NCBI GenBank assembly: GCA_002914805.1
Contig: JXTB01000149.1
Coordinates: 649,125-713,124 of the forward strand
DNA from: Parasponia andersonii
Taxonomy: Eukaryota; Streptophyta; Magnoliopsida; Rosales; Cannabaceae
Length of the DNA: 64,000 bases
Reading direction: 5' to 3'
Numbering within the stretch: the first letter of the stretch is position 1; each line of letters starts with the position of its first letter. Both the position numbers and the translations under genes were made by a program. This document shows, in pieces, positions 35,463 to 47,462 of this stretch. The notes under the pieces are model-generated. The model saw only the letters and a program-made list of their open reading frames with translations. It made no database searches and was not told where the DNA came from.

Positions 35463-36289
35463 TGTGGGACCCGTTCCTAAATCATACACCACGTGGACGA
35501 TTAAGTGGCATAACAGGTCACAAATGGGGCCCACCATCCGACATGTGTCGAGAGTGACTAGCTAAAGGCCACGCGAGTCGCACGTGGTACCACATCGATC
35601 ATTGGGCTGTCCGAGGTTAGGGTCGAGCCCATCCCAGACCTTGGATGGACTCGGCCCAGTCCGATTCTTACCTCGACAGCTGGGGGTCGGAAGCCCCAAG
35701 GGTCTTCCACCAGGATACAATGGAAAGTAACTCACAGCTCCAGACCCAGACAGAGCATTTAATGCGATCTTGAGTAGGTGTGCGCAGGGGACAAGCCGTC
35801 CTGACAGAACGACGATTTGTCCAAATCTCGCCCCTGATAGACTCAAGCCATAAGGGACGGCGGAAACTAGGCTACAGCGGTGCAGGGGGGATCACGGTAT
35901 TCTCGGCCCGTGACCTTCGGAAAAAGTCTTGATGAAACAGGTACTCGATCATGAAGTTGAAAACCAGGAGGTTCACAATTTCAGGACCATATATATATGA
36001 GCCATGCGTCCTTTTGAAGGAGGCATGTACGCATATAAAAAGAGATATTTAAAAGTTTACGAGCAAGAAACAAAGATATACTCATATAGAACTAAATCAT
36101 TGCTATCCTGAATCAAAGAAAGACCACTGACTTAAGCATCGGAGAGTCTTTGCAGGTGGTCATCCCCGCCTCTCCGACCCTGCCTGAAGTTCAGAGCACT
36201 TTGGAATAGCAAGGATACGTGGACAGTTGGAGGACACAGCATCAGCGGTTCAGAGACACGTGGACGGCTGGTGAGAAACCGATCCAACA
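35463..36289 (+). repeat. 3' LTR of the Tat element
   Basis: 827 bp, TGTGGGACCCG...GATCCAACA, preceded by a purine-rich tract GGGAAATGGGGACAG that would act as the plus-strand primer. It has the same length as the 5' LTR, with about 51 differences by hand count. Confidence 0.95.
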
Positions 36290-36309
36290 TGAATATTCAT
36301 TATCCAATA

Positions 36310-37050
36310 GTGTGAGTTTATCAACAAATCAAATTGTAAATGTGGACTCGTGGTGTGAAGCATGGTTAATTTTGGACTCGTAGACTGAGTTTTGTGTACA
36401 TATAAAAGATCGTGAAACATGGGTAAAATGTGGACTCTTCAGCTGTTTGAGTTTAAATGTGGACCCGTGATGATGTTAGATATGAGCCAAATGTGGACCT
36501 ATTGTGTGTGAGACTTTAAATATGGACATGCGGTGTGAATTATGAGTCAAATATGGACCTATTGTAGGTTTGAGTTTAAACGTGGACCTGTATGGTGTGA
36601 AATATGAGTCAAACGTGGACCTGTTGTGTTTATGAGTTCAAGTGTGGATTTCGCGATGTGAAGCGTGTGTCAAATGTGGACTTGTAGGTTGTGTGAGTTT
36701 AATTTTGGAAGATCTGGTGTGAACCATCAGTCATATGTGGACCTGTTAAGTGTGTGATTTTTGTGTGAGAATATGGAAAATAGATGCATCAAATGTGGAC
36801 CTATAGCAGGAGTTTTATGTTCAAATGTGGACCTTTGGTGTGAAACATGATTCAAATGTAGATTTGTGATGTGTATGTGTGAGTTTATACGGGGACCTGT
36901 GGTATAAAATATGCATCAAATGTGTATCTCGTCGGGTGTCAGAGTTTAAATCTAGACATATGATATAAAACATAATTCAAAAGTGAACCTATGATGTGTG
37001 GACCTATTGGGTGTGTGAGTTTTGCTTACAAACGTGGACTTGTGGAACAT
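36310..37050 (+). repeat. Left subterminal repeat array (TGTGGACC motif)
   Basis: Roughly 17-20 degenerate units of about 35-60 bp, each with AATGTGGACCTGT or a variant followed by GTGTGAGTTT or GTGAAACATG. They precede the transposase start. The reverse-complement motif forms a similar array on the other side of the MULE. Confidence 0.85.
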
Positions 37051-37177
37051 GCTTTTTGAGAAAATAACTTTTAAGTAGCTTTTTTTCTTAAGTTGTTTAC
37101 CGTGGCATATTTTTTTTAACTAGTTTTTTGATATTTCAATGTTTGTTTAACACAAGTAATTATTTTAAATTACAGTT

Positions 37178-39360
37178 ATGGACACAACGCTAGTATTCAT
37201 TGTCTATGATGGGAGATGGAATGCAAACAATAAATACATTGATTTCCAACTAAAGCTTCTTATGGTGCAGCAAGATATAAAATATATGGATTTAGTTGAG
37301 AAAATATACAAAGAACTTAATTTGGATCCTAGCTTGACTTCAATCAAAATTTCATTTGATGCAAATGTGGAAACAAGCGAAGGAATGATAGTTGAGAATG
37401 ATGACAATTTAGCTGTTTATATGTATCTAATCAGCAATGTTGAAGAATTCAAAAACTGTCCTCTTATAGTTGAAAGAGAAGAAAGAATCTGTTCAATTGT
37501 GAAGTCAAAAGGAGGAAGTAGTACAACAGCTTCAACAAGAAAGACTACCACTACATTAGTTGAAAAGAGCATTAAAATATACGCTCAAAGTTCATCATTG
37601 TCTTCAAATCAAGAAGTTGGCGAAGGAAGTAGAAGGAGGAAAGAAGTTCAATCTCCAATGCACATCCTTCCTAATACGGAACTTGAAGATTTGGAAGTGA
37701 ACCAAATTTTCCAAAGCAAGAAGATCCTACAAGATTATCTTTCTAAAATTGCTTTAAAGAAAAATTACCAATACAAAACTGACAAATCATGCACACAGGT
37801 ACTTTGGGTGTGTTGCATAGACAGAAATTGCAAATGGTTTCTACATGCAAGGAATATAAGAAACAGTGAATGTATTTCTAGAGAATATTAGTGAATGTAA
37901 AAAAATCACATTCATGGTACACATTTTAAACCAAAAGTTGTATCTCCAAAAAATAAATAAATTTTAATTGGTTTTTGAGTAGAAAAATTTCGTATGAAAA
38001 ATGTGTACTGTTGAGAAAAATATCTTCCGTATAGTAAATATGGACCATCAAGATTATTCCTTATCGTAAATGTATACCATTAAAACTATTTAGTATAAAT
38101 ATTGTAAACCATCGAAACTATTCAATATGAAATGTCTATCTCAAGGTTTACTTTTACAACACGTTATAGAAACTGAGAAGCCTTATATTTCTTTTTACAG
38201 GTTTAAATATCTATTTGTTACATTTGGAGCATCATTGGAAGGTTAGAAGCATTGTAGACCTGTTATAGTCGTAGATGGGACTTTTTTGAGAACAATATGT
38301 GGAGGAACATTATATGCAGCTTGTGCTAAGGATGGAAACAACCAAATATTTCCACTTGGTTTTGGAATTGGAGATTTAGAAAGTAATGATGCATGGGAGT
38401 GGTTTTTCAGAAGACTAAAAGAAGCCATTGGAGATCGTGAAGATTTATGCATAATCTCAGATAGACATAAGAGTATACAATACGCAAATAGAAGCAGTCT
38501 ATCCAAACATACCATGGAATTTGTAGACATCATTTGAAGCAGAATCTGAGAACCAAATTTAAGGTTGCCGGTATGGTTGCTGCATCCAATACCGCTGCAA
38601 AATCATATTCACGTTCTGACTATGATAGTGCTATGTCTCAACTGCACAATATGAATCCTAAGATTACAACTTATCTTATTAAAGCAATACCTGAAAAATG
38701 GGCACGTTCCTTTTTTCCAAGACAAAGGTTCAACATTCTAATAAGTAATATTGCTGAATCAATAAATGCAGCAATAGATTCAGCTAGAGAATTGCCTGTA
38801 ACTCCACTTATTGAATCTTTAAGAAATATGATCCAAATTTGGATTTCAAAGAGACGTCTTGAGGCAAATGCCACCATTACTCTAGTTACAGAATGGGCGA
38901 ATAAAGAGATGATGGAGAAACTCGACATAGCACGTCGAATGACGGTATATGAATATTTTTACATATATGAACTCTAATGTATACCATTAATCGGTTTTTT
39001 TTAATAAATTTACTATTAAATGTCAAATTGATGTACAGGTAGAAGCAGTTGATATAAGCAAATTTCATGTTAAGACTACTGAAAGAGAATTTGTTGTCGA
39101 CTTGGACGAGAAAACATGCACATGTAAGGAGTTCCAACTTGAAGGTATACCGTGCGCACATGCCATTGCAGCAATAGACAAAAGATATTTATCAAAATAC
39201 ACTTTCTGCTCCAAAATGGTATAGTACTTCTTTGCTCAGAGAAACGTATGCAGGTTTAGTTAATCCTGTAGGCGATGCTGATGAATGGAATATACCAAAT
39301 GATATTAAAGAGGAGAAAATAGCAGCTGATCAAAATACACATGTTCTACATCTTTGAAAA
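37178..39360 (+). pseudogene. MULE transposase (MuDR family), degenerate
   Basis: The first part (37178-37891) starts MDTTLVFIVYDGRWN and holds the N-terminal MuDR region, with FQSKKILQDYLSKIALKKN and a C...C-type DNA-binding end. After an intron-like gap comes the catalytic domain: VIVVDGTFLRTICGGTLY (about 38261), AKDGNNQIFPLGFGIGD (38325) and LCIISDRHKSIQYA (38447), then HLKQNLRTKFK (38526) in another frame and AESINAAIDSARELPV (about 38755). A SWIM zinc finger follows (CTC...C.H, about 39117-39158). Breaks seen are a stop where a tryptophan is expected (38244-38246), a one-base shift near 38487, and another near 39220. The catalytic aspartates are still present. Confidence 0.88.
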
Positions 39361-39769
39361 TATTTTAAGACCTGTTATCAATGCAAAATGCTCTATTGTA
39401 AATGTAACTATTTCTCCATTCAATCTAAAAGATATTTCATTGTCATTTGAATTTTTAACTTGATGCAACAATAAAGAGTGTACAATTTGACCAGCAAAAC
39501 AAAGTGAACGACTGATATCCAACAAAACCCAACTCACTATTCCTCAAAAGTACAAGCTGAGAAGGTCTTAAAAAAGTTTCAACAAGCTCCAAATCACTAA
39601 GTGAACTTTTACTCGACACCCTACATTTGCACCAACTTTTCTCAGGAAGGAAATAACTCCCAAGTTTAGGTTCCTTTTTCTTAGACTTTCCCTTTGACGA
39701 AGCACATTCAACAGAGTATTTCTTCTTCTTATCCATAAGTTCAGATTCACTACAATATAAATGAAACAA
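39346..39769 (-). pseudogene. DUF1985-type gene fragment of the MULE
   Basis: Convergent to the transposase. Two overlapping minus-strand frames together give a lysine-rich start (MDKKKKYSVE), a loosely conserved middle and the block EISFRLNGEIVTFTIEHFAL, typical of DUF1985 (Pfam PF09331). The frame stops soon after ALITGLKIF. The downstream Ulp1-type C48 peptidase usually found with this domain is missing. The presumed leader of this gene lies near 41000-41300, so upstream exons may exist that I could not define. Confidence 0.7.
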
Positions 39770-40239
39770 TAATTAAAAAATTACACACATGAAAAGATTA
39801 AGACAACTAGAAAAACATAAAAATTCCGTACATATTAAGAAGAGAAATAAAAACAAATAAAACTCACACTACCCGTCACATTTGAAGCATACTTCAAAGC
39901 ACAAGTACATATTTAAACTCACACACAAAGCCAAGGAGTTCCTAGATGAAGCTAAAAGCTACATGATTTTCAAGATATTCTATTTAAAATGAAAACTTAA
40001 GAAGTGTGCTTTTCGTTCATGCATTCCCAGGCACGTAAAATTTAATTTACAAGAGAATGTCGACATACTAAGAGAATATTTTTAACTGATGGGTCTGGGG
40101 ATTAATCATTTTAGTCGTAAAAATCACAATCATGCAATTAACGTCTTCCTATTTGTGAACTACACTACTTGTGGTCATGTGAAGCTCCTCCTATAAGAGT
40201 TTCAGTTACATGCATGTTAAGACTAATAAGGAATCTAAC

Positions 40240-40640
40240 AAAACCAAATCACATTTAAACACAAAAATTACACTTCAGGTACACATTTAAACACAAGATT
40301 CAAACTACAGGTCTACATTTAAACACGAGATTCACACTAATGGTCCACAGTTAAACACAAGGTTCATACTACAAATCTGGTCCACAATTAAAACGAGATT
40401 CAAACTACAAGTCTACATTTAAACAGGAGATTCACAATCCAGGTGCCCATTTAATACTAACAGTCCACAATTAAACACAAGATTCATACTAAAGATCCAG
40501 TCCACAATTAAAACGAGTTTCAAACTACAGGTTCACATTTAAACACAAGATTCACACCTCAGGTGCACATTTAAACATGAGATTCATACAAAATCAGTAT
40601 ACATTAAAACAAGTACAGATTTGAAAAGAGAAATCACACC
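40240..40640 (-). repeat. Right subterminal repeat array, inverted relative to the left
   Basis: About 10-12 degenerate units such as GGTCCACAATTAAACACAAG, TTCACAC and CAGGTCTACATTTAAACA. These are the reverse complement of the TGTGGACC/GTGTGAGTTTAAA motif at 36310-37050. Confidence 0.85.
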
Positions 40641-41400
40641 ATAAAAATGCATATCAAAATGAAGCATCACTGTATACATGGAATCAAAATCACATTTGAT
40701 ATATGCATTTTTATTACTGTAATCAAAACCCCAAAATTCATATACTGTAATGCTTATCAATTTATTTTGTTAGTAAATATAAGAGAATACATATGATCTA
40801 TTATTAACGAAGTTCATATAACTCTTGGCACCAGAACAATGGGAAAAAAAAGTTCATATGAAGTAATCGTGGAAAACAGTCATTTAGTCTTGTTTTCTTT
40901 TTCCGTATTTTGAATCATCTATCTAAATCTGAAGCTTTAATCACTTGGTTTTCTCCCTCCCTCTGACTCAGTCCCATAAAATTTCTAACTTAATGCATGA
41001 AAAATATAAACACTCTTACAAAATATAATCATAAAAAAAAAAAAAAAAAAAACTCGAAATCCATAGCATTAAAGTAACAATCGGAGAAAAACCCAAGAGA
41101 TTCAAAAATAAAATCACCCAAAAACAACTAAATAAATACAGCTCTAAATCAAAGAATGAACAAATAGAAGAAGATGAAGAAAAACCTTAATCTCTAGAGG
41201 AAATCGACGAACGCCGAAGAAGAAGAAGAATCAAACGATGAATGAAGGAGAAGACGGAACCGGATTTGAGAGTGAAACAAAGAAGGAATCTGTTTCGCGG
41301 CTCCAGTAGTCCAATGGCCAGACCATACGGCCTTATAAGCTGAGGATAATATTGTCCTTTCACCTATTTAAAAAGGGGTATACATGAATGAAAATTAAAA

Positions 41401-44400
41401 AACAGGTACCAGGCGAAATAATTTCAACTATTCTAGTCCCATACAAACGCGTAACCAAATACTAGTTAGATTAGGATTCCCTGAACCAATCTTCAAGTAG
41501 TACGCAATTGTATCAGTATCCAATTTTAAACATTTAAGCTTAGAGGAGACCCACATTTTCCATCATCGCTATACTCATAAAATAAAGAGCCTGTTAGTCA
41601 AATGGCTGAAGTTTGGGTTCAAGTTAGGCCTTCATACAAAAATCCAAGCCCATAATCTAAAACATTGAAAACTCTCGGATGGGCTGGAATTTTTAATTTT
41701 GAACTCTTTTTTAAAAACAAAAACATATAATTCAAAATGTTATTTTTTTAACTAATAACTCATAGTTACTTGAAATATCTACTCTCAAATAACTTGACCA
41801 ATTACCTAAAGTACATCATCAATCAGTAAAAAGTGATATCTTTCTAAATATTTTTGAAAATATTATTTTTCTAAATAATTTTGAGATTTTCAAAAATTTT
41901 TAAAAATTGAGGATTTTTCAATTATTTTAGAACTTAACGAATATGTGAAAATTTCCCTTCAAGTTATGACAACGGCCATTTTTTTAAACAAAATTAGAGA
42001 ATGGCCCAATTTATTAAAATGTTTTGCAAAATTGCCGAATTTATATAAAAAAAAAGTTGAAATATATCAATTTTTGTATGTGCATATCAATCTATCATTC
42101 TATGACAAAAAATTGTATATTGATAAACTTGATATATTGACACATAATTGATATACTAATATGAAATTAATATAATGATATATAAAAATTAATATTTTAA
42201 TAAATCTGAAAGGCTAATAAAATTGATATATAAAAAACTGATTGAGTAAAAACTGGTCAATTTGCAAAAAAAAAAAAGATAATAAAAAAAGAGATTTTTA
42301 TCAAATAGGTAAGAAAAAGGGACATTTTTAAAAATGAGGTGAAAAAATGGACATTGCTTATAAATAGCCTAAATTGACTACCAACGTAATTAATAATAAT
42401 AATAATAATAATCCTTTTAAAAAATAATAATAAGTGTGACTAATCTTATAAAAAGTCATCCAGAAGACTGCTCCAAAAAATGTTATTTAAGCCTAGGAAA
42501 CTCTATGATCCATTCATCTCCCATAGGATATTCTATTTCCAAATTTAAAAATTTAAATGATTATCTAAATCTCCAAGTTGATAAGGAATTTTTTCTTAGC
42601 AAACTTTAAATGAGACTTGGCTCAAATTGAATAGGGATTCAAATAAAAATAATTTTGCAAATCAAATTGATTAGTTGTCAAAAGATAAGGTCATTATCAA
42701 TTTGGACCTTTTTTAAAAGCATGTAATAAAAAAATGGACAAATTACAAATGATTCATATAATTAGAAATTTAATTTAGTATAATGAAAAATTTGAAATTT
42801 CATAATTATTCCCGACTCAACCCTAGAAAAAAAATTTCAACTAAGACAAAGTGAAAGAGGTACAACTGGGAAAAGCAGTAAACTGCGATCAGAATTTTTC
42901 AACCTCAATTAGATAAAAATTTTAGGATTTTCTTGGAACTTGTATTTTTAGGATTTTCTGTTAAATTGAAAAGCTATTACAAACTTGGCATTGTGCTCAC
43001 CAACACAGTGCCACAAGTGTATTCTGAGTGATTGGATTAGGAGTGTGCAGTCTAATCCAGTATCGGTGTATTTAAATCAGTAAACTAGCTTGGTCACTGC
43101 TAAAAAGTTGGAATTGAACTCCATAATTATATGCTATATATATGATTGTTGCGGTCAAATAACATTTGGCTAATGTTGTATTGATTTCTTACATGAATTT
43201 ATTTGTACCATATCATAAACAAAATTGAGTTCTCAACTGTCTTGTCAATTTGATTATGTTTTCTCCCCTGACATTTAGTAGAATTCTCTAATAATAACTT
43301 TGAACATGCTTGTGACATTCACACACTTTGGCCAAAGAAAATTATATTGATTAAATACGGGAAAACCCATCAAGGGACATGTTATACAAATTTAATATTG
43401 TTAATCTATAAGTTTATCCATTTACAAGTACCACGTACTAAATTACTAATAATGCTAACTCTGACTATGTGTTTCACGCTAAGCAACTCAAACGATGTGA
43501 TATAATCAATAAGTGAGAGGAATTCTCTCATAATAACACATAGGGATCATTTAATGACTCAGTATCTACCACCAAGTTGGTGATCTAATGGTAAAGGTTG
43601 GTTTGTGTAAAGTAGTTGTTACGGATTTGAGTGGTGGGTAGCTCTCTTCCGAGTTTTAAATGTGAAGGCATGTTTTTATTAGCTCACTGCTCAATGGAGA
43701 GTGCAAAGACTTACTATTATTTTTTTCATAAAAAAAAATGTGACTTTGGTACATATATTTTTTAATATTTTGGCAAGAAAAACAAGTAATACACTGATCA
43801 TTGAGTTGAGATTTTGTCAATGCATATTACAAGTCCACAGATTTTATTTTATTCTTTATTAATTGGTAAGTGTAGGAATTGATATGTATTTTTGGGAGCT
43901 ATTTAATTTTTATTTTTTTATTTGCTGTAAAGAGGAGTTTGGCGAGTTGACTTTTGTAGATCACTTCCCCACGTAGAACTGTGGGATGGATAGAGCCGTC
44001 TGCCGGTATCAAAGATTCATGGTACTACGACATATATTCAAGTTATATATGCCTTCTTTATCAGGTGCAAAATTGAATTTTTTTGGTAAACGATAGAAGA
44101 AAAGAGACATAGCATTTCTAAGGTTCAATTTTTGTCATATAAGAGCTAACTTAATATATTTTAATTTGTAATAGTTTCGTACCAAATTTATACAAAAATA
44201 GTGGGTTCCAATTAGTAAAAAAATTTGAGAAATTAGATATTATACGGTAGTTTTGAAAAAAATTTGAAAAATACGGTTGTTTGCATTTTTTTAAGGTGCG
44301 GTACGGTTTTTATTAGAAAAATAAAGTTTTTTAAAAAATATTTAGAAAAATACTATTTTTTAAAATAATAACTAGTTTTTGGTAACTAGTAACCAACGGT

Positions 44401-45397
44401 ATTTATAACTAGTATATAACCGATAACTGGTAATTAGTAACCAATTTCCAAAAACCAGTTTCCAGATACCAGTAATCAGTAATTATTTTAAAAATAGTAT
44501 TTTTCTAAATATTTTTAGGAAGTGATACTTTACTACTAAAAACCGTACAAAAATTGAAAAAAAGTATGACTTCCGTATTTTTGTAATTCTTTTCGATTTT
44601 TATAGATAAAAATGTTAGAAACCCAAAAAATTACTTTAGCCGGCCAGTTCAGAAAACTTAGACAATTTTGGGCTTTAAGATCAAAAAAATACTATAAAAA
44701 CAAAATAAAAATAAAAAGACACTGGTTACAAAATTAAATACAATGCTCTCTTTGGACAATAGATTTTGCTGAGGAAAAAAAAGAAAAGAACAGAGGAAAA
44801 AAAAAGAAAAAAAAAAAGAATGAGGAAAATATTTTCCTAAAATTCTATGGAGTAGTTTTTCTGAAAATACTACCTTTCTCAATCTTTCTGTTATTATATT
44901 ATACTCTCCAAACTTACACAAAAAATTACTTCCTTTTTTAAACATTTTGTCCCTCCTTCCTTGATTCAAATCCAAACACACATGAAAATATGTAATTCCC
45001 TTTAAAAAAAAATTTCCTTTATCCTTCCTAAAATTGGGTTCCAAATATGGAACCTAAGAATTGCTAATGAGCGTTATTTCCTTAAGATATTTCATGACCA
45101 AAATAAAAAACTTTTATATGCAAACCTTATATAACAACCTACAGCTTTACATTTCCAAAAAAAAAAAAAAAAAAAAAAGGCCTACAGCTTTAATTTGTTA
45201 ATTACCCATTCACAGATAATTATTAATTAATAATTTAATCCACTAATCAAACTATAAGTCAGTACTAACTACTAAACACAAACAATATTTTCCAAAAAAT
45301 ATTCACTCCCATATCCTCGTTTTCAACTCTGAACTAATCAAACAGAAACACCCAAAAACGTGCATCCCACAACTGATTCCACTCAAATTTAAGCCGC
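41401..45397. other. AT-rich intergenic region upstream of the MIZ1-like gene
   Basis: No host gene seen. About 41970-42371 is bounded by opposed GGCCATTTTT and ATAAATAGCC ends and may be a Mutator-type MITE. About 43560-43735 resembles a worn SINE: TGGTGATCTAATGGT, then GGATTTGAGT, then a T/A-rich end. About 44330-44490 has a cluster of AACTAGTAAC/TTACTGGTA words related to the array at 52090-53085. A poly-A tract lies at 45158-45178. Confidence 0.45.
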
Positions 45398-45446
45398 ATA
45401 CAGATACAGATACAGATACAGATACAGATACAGATACAGATACAGA
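45398..45446. repeat. (ATACAG)8 hexanucleotide microsatellite upstream of the MIZ1-like gene
   Basis: Eight uninterrupted ATACAG units, 90 bp before the coding start, so within the promoter or leader. Open frames through it on the minus strand are artefacts of the repeat. Confidence 0.95.
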
Positions 45447-45535
45447 AACATATACATATTTATACACATACGATCCCACCAAAGCATTCGATCGGTGGAC
45501 ATTGTACATAAGCTGATCAGCATCCACAGTCTCCC

Positions 45536-46240
45536 ATGGCGGTCCAACAACCACCGCCATCTCCCCATAGGCCACCCATCTCTCTCCAACCATCCCACAA
45601 AAGAGGTCCTTCGAAGCCCGCCAAGCTCTTCCGCCGCGTCCGCTCCGTTTTCCGCTCATTCCCAATCATCACCCCCGCGTGCAAGATGCCCGTCTCGATC
45701 CACGGAAGCCGGCCGGGGGACGGGCACATCCACGGTGCCACACGCATGACCGGAACCCTATTCGGGTACCGCAAAGCCCGGGTTAACCTAGCCATCCAAG
45801 AAAGCCCTAGGTGCCTTCCCACTCTCCTCCTGGAGCTGGCCATTACAACCGGAAAGCTGCTCCAAGATATGGGGACAGGGCTCGTCCGAATTGCACTCGA
45901 GTGCGAAAAGCACCCGTCGGAGAAGGAGAAGACGAAGACGAAGATCGTGGAGGAGCCCATATGGACGTTGTATTGCAACGGTAGGAAGTCCGGGTACGCC
46001 GTGAGGAGGGAGCCGACGGACGACGACCTAAACGTGATGCAGCTGTTGAATGCGGTGTCGATGGGGGCCGGGGTGCTTCCCACGGCTTCGGCGGAGCAGC
46101 CGGCCGACGGAGAGCTGACCTACTTAAGAGCGTATTTTGAGAGAGTGATTGGGTCAAAGGACTCGGAGACTTATCACATGATGAGTCCGGAGGGAAACCA
46201 TAATGGGAGTGAACTCAGCATCTTTTTCGTTAGGCTCTAA
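45536..46240 (+). CDS. MIZU-KUSSEI 1-like protein (DUF617)
   Basis: A single open frame of 234 aa without introns, as usual for this plant family (Pfam PF04759). The N-terminus is proline- and arginine-rich (PAKLFRRVRSVFRSFPII) and variable. The conserved domain runs from about residue 67 to the end, with TGTLFGYRKARVNLAIQE, LLLELAITTGKLLQDMGTG, PIWTLYCNGRKSGYAVRRE, DLNVMQLLNAVSMGAGVLP and LTYLRAYFERVIGS. Arabidopsis MIZ1 is required for root hydrotropism and acts at the ER membrane in water-potential signalling; most paralogues have no known role. No transmembrane segment is obvious. The coding region is GC-rich relative to its flanks. The frame is intact, and an ATG context in a clean leader favours this start. 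Confidence 0.93.
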   Translation: MAVQQPPPSPHRPPISLQPSHKRGPSKPAKLFRRVRSVFRSFPIITPACKMPVSIHGSRPGDGHIHGATRMTGTLFGYRKARVNLAIQESPRCLPTLLLELAITTGKLLQDMGTGLVRIALECEKHPSEKEKTKTKIVEEPIWTLYCNGRKSGYAVRREPTDDDLNVMQLLNAVSMGAGVLPTASAEQPADGELTYLRAYFERVIGSKDSETYHMMSPEGNHNGSELSIFFVRL

Positions 46241-47462
46241 ATATGCATACAATTATTATTAATTAGTTTTGTTTTTGTTCATTTGTACATGTAAATGGAA
46301 TTTAATACTATTCATCCATCCATCAAAAGCTGAATAATTAGCTACCTAGATATAGTTAATTTCTCTTTATACACCTAACAAGTAATACCGGTCAATCTTG
46401 TAAAGAGCTGAAAAAAAAAGAAAGAAAAAACTACTCGTAAATAGTTCATGCGTCCTGGACCAATATATATCCCAATGCATTAAAACATATCAATAAAAAT
46501 ATTTTTGGATTAGGATTTATTTATTTATTTATTTTTATAGGTAAAACCATGTATTTCATTAATCTGAATGAATCAAAACATCAACCTGTGTAGAATTTTT
46601 TGGATTAGGATTAGTATTGGTAATCAAGGGTAACTGATATTAATTCACGCAGTAATGTGGCCACAAACTGATGAGATTTGAATACTATATTGTTTCAAGG
46701 GATGATTCTGCTGTTGGGAATGGTAGCTGTACCATCTACATAGGTAGAGATATATGATCTCTACGTGTTCGCCAATCCGTCTCCACCCTCCCAATCACAG
46801 AATAACACCTACTATAATTCTACAAATGACTGATTATTAGAATTGCTTATATAAGTCATCCATGGTGATGCTTAGTACTGCACAACACCCACACATTATG
46901 TATCAGTTCATTATTGGAGAATTATAATTAATAAATTAGATCACCTTGAACCGACACCTCATATAGTATTGGACATCTTATATAATAAAAATTTAGGTAT
47001 ATAATCCATATAAAAATTTAAAGATGTGAGACTCACATCTATTAGTATACGATGGTAAGCGCCATGCACATAATAAGGTAGATTTATGTCATTCAATATA
47101 AAGGGCTTTTTAGCCAAATGACCGAATTTTGGATCATAATTTACAAAATAACCGTTTTTCAAACACTATTAAAAAATGGCCGAATTTTGAAAATAATGTA
47201 AGAAAATGATGTTTTTCATATATTTTGATTAAAAAATTGATTTATTTTATAAAAAATAGATCAACTAAAAAACCGTCATTTATTAAAATAAAATTATAAA
47301 ATAGTCATTTATTAAATAGGTGTAAAAAAACGGTCATTTTTTAAATTGATCTTATAAAAGGGTCATTTCTTATAAATACTCAATAGGAAACTATGACCTT
47401 TTTCAATTATGTCAGCCCATATGTAATTTAGGAAAAAAGAACAAAGGGGATTTGTATAAAAA
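46241..47462. other. AT-rich region downstream of the MIZ1-like gene
   Basis: No gene seen. About 47100-47400 has repeated ATGACCGAATTTT/AAATGGCCG words ending in TTATAAATACTC, similar in style to the possible MITE at 41970-42371. Confidence 0.4.

Larger units (their letters stand above)
22288..36289 (+). mobile_element. Ty3/gypsy LTR retrotransposon, Tat lineage, with LTRs and target duplication
   Basis: A complete but inactive 14-kb element flanked by the 5-bp duplication TGAAT (22283-22287, 36290-36294). In order it holds a 5' LTR, a primer site starting TGGCGCC, gag, protease, reverse transcriptase and RNase H, a second archaeal-type RNase H, integrase, three tandem-repeat arrays, an antisense gene and a 3' LTR. 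The extra RNase H, the antisense ORF and the repeat-rich 3' region are known hallmarks of Tat/Ogre-type elements. By hand count the 827-bp LTRs differ at about 51 sites (about 6%), mostly transitions and no indels, so the insertion is not recent. All coding parts carry frameshifts or stops. The element is visibly richer in GC than its surroundings. A solo LTR is nested in it at 26899-28123. Confidence 0.93.
36295..41400. mobile_element. Mutator-like element (MULE) with transposase and DUF1985 genes
   Basis: The segment holds a degenerate MuDR-type transposase on the plus strand, a convergent DUF1985-type gene on the minus strand, and inverted arrays of TGTGGACC-like repeats near both sides (36310-37050 and 40240-40640). 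The Tat insertion ends at 36289-36294, so the true left end may lie before 22283. The right end is near 41340-41410, around a TATACCCCTTTTT-like string on the minus strand. I found no long terminal inverted repeat or target duplication. MULEs carrying a Ulp1/DUF1985-type gene are known in plants (Kaonashi group), so this class is likely. Confidence 0.7.

Noticed and set aside
45517..46083. 188-codon minus-strand open frame
   Set aside because: Antisense shadow of the GC-rich MIZ1-like coding sequence.
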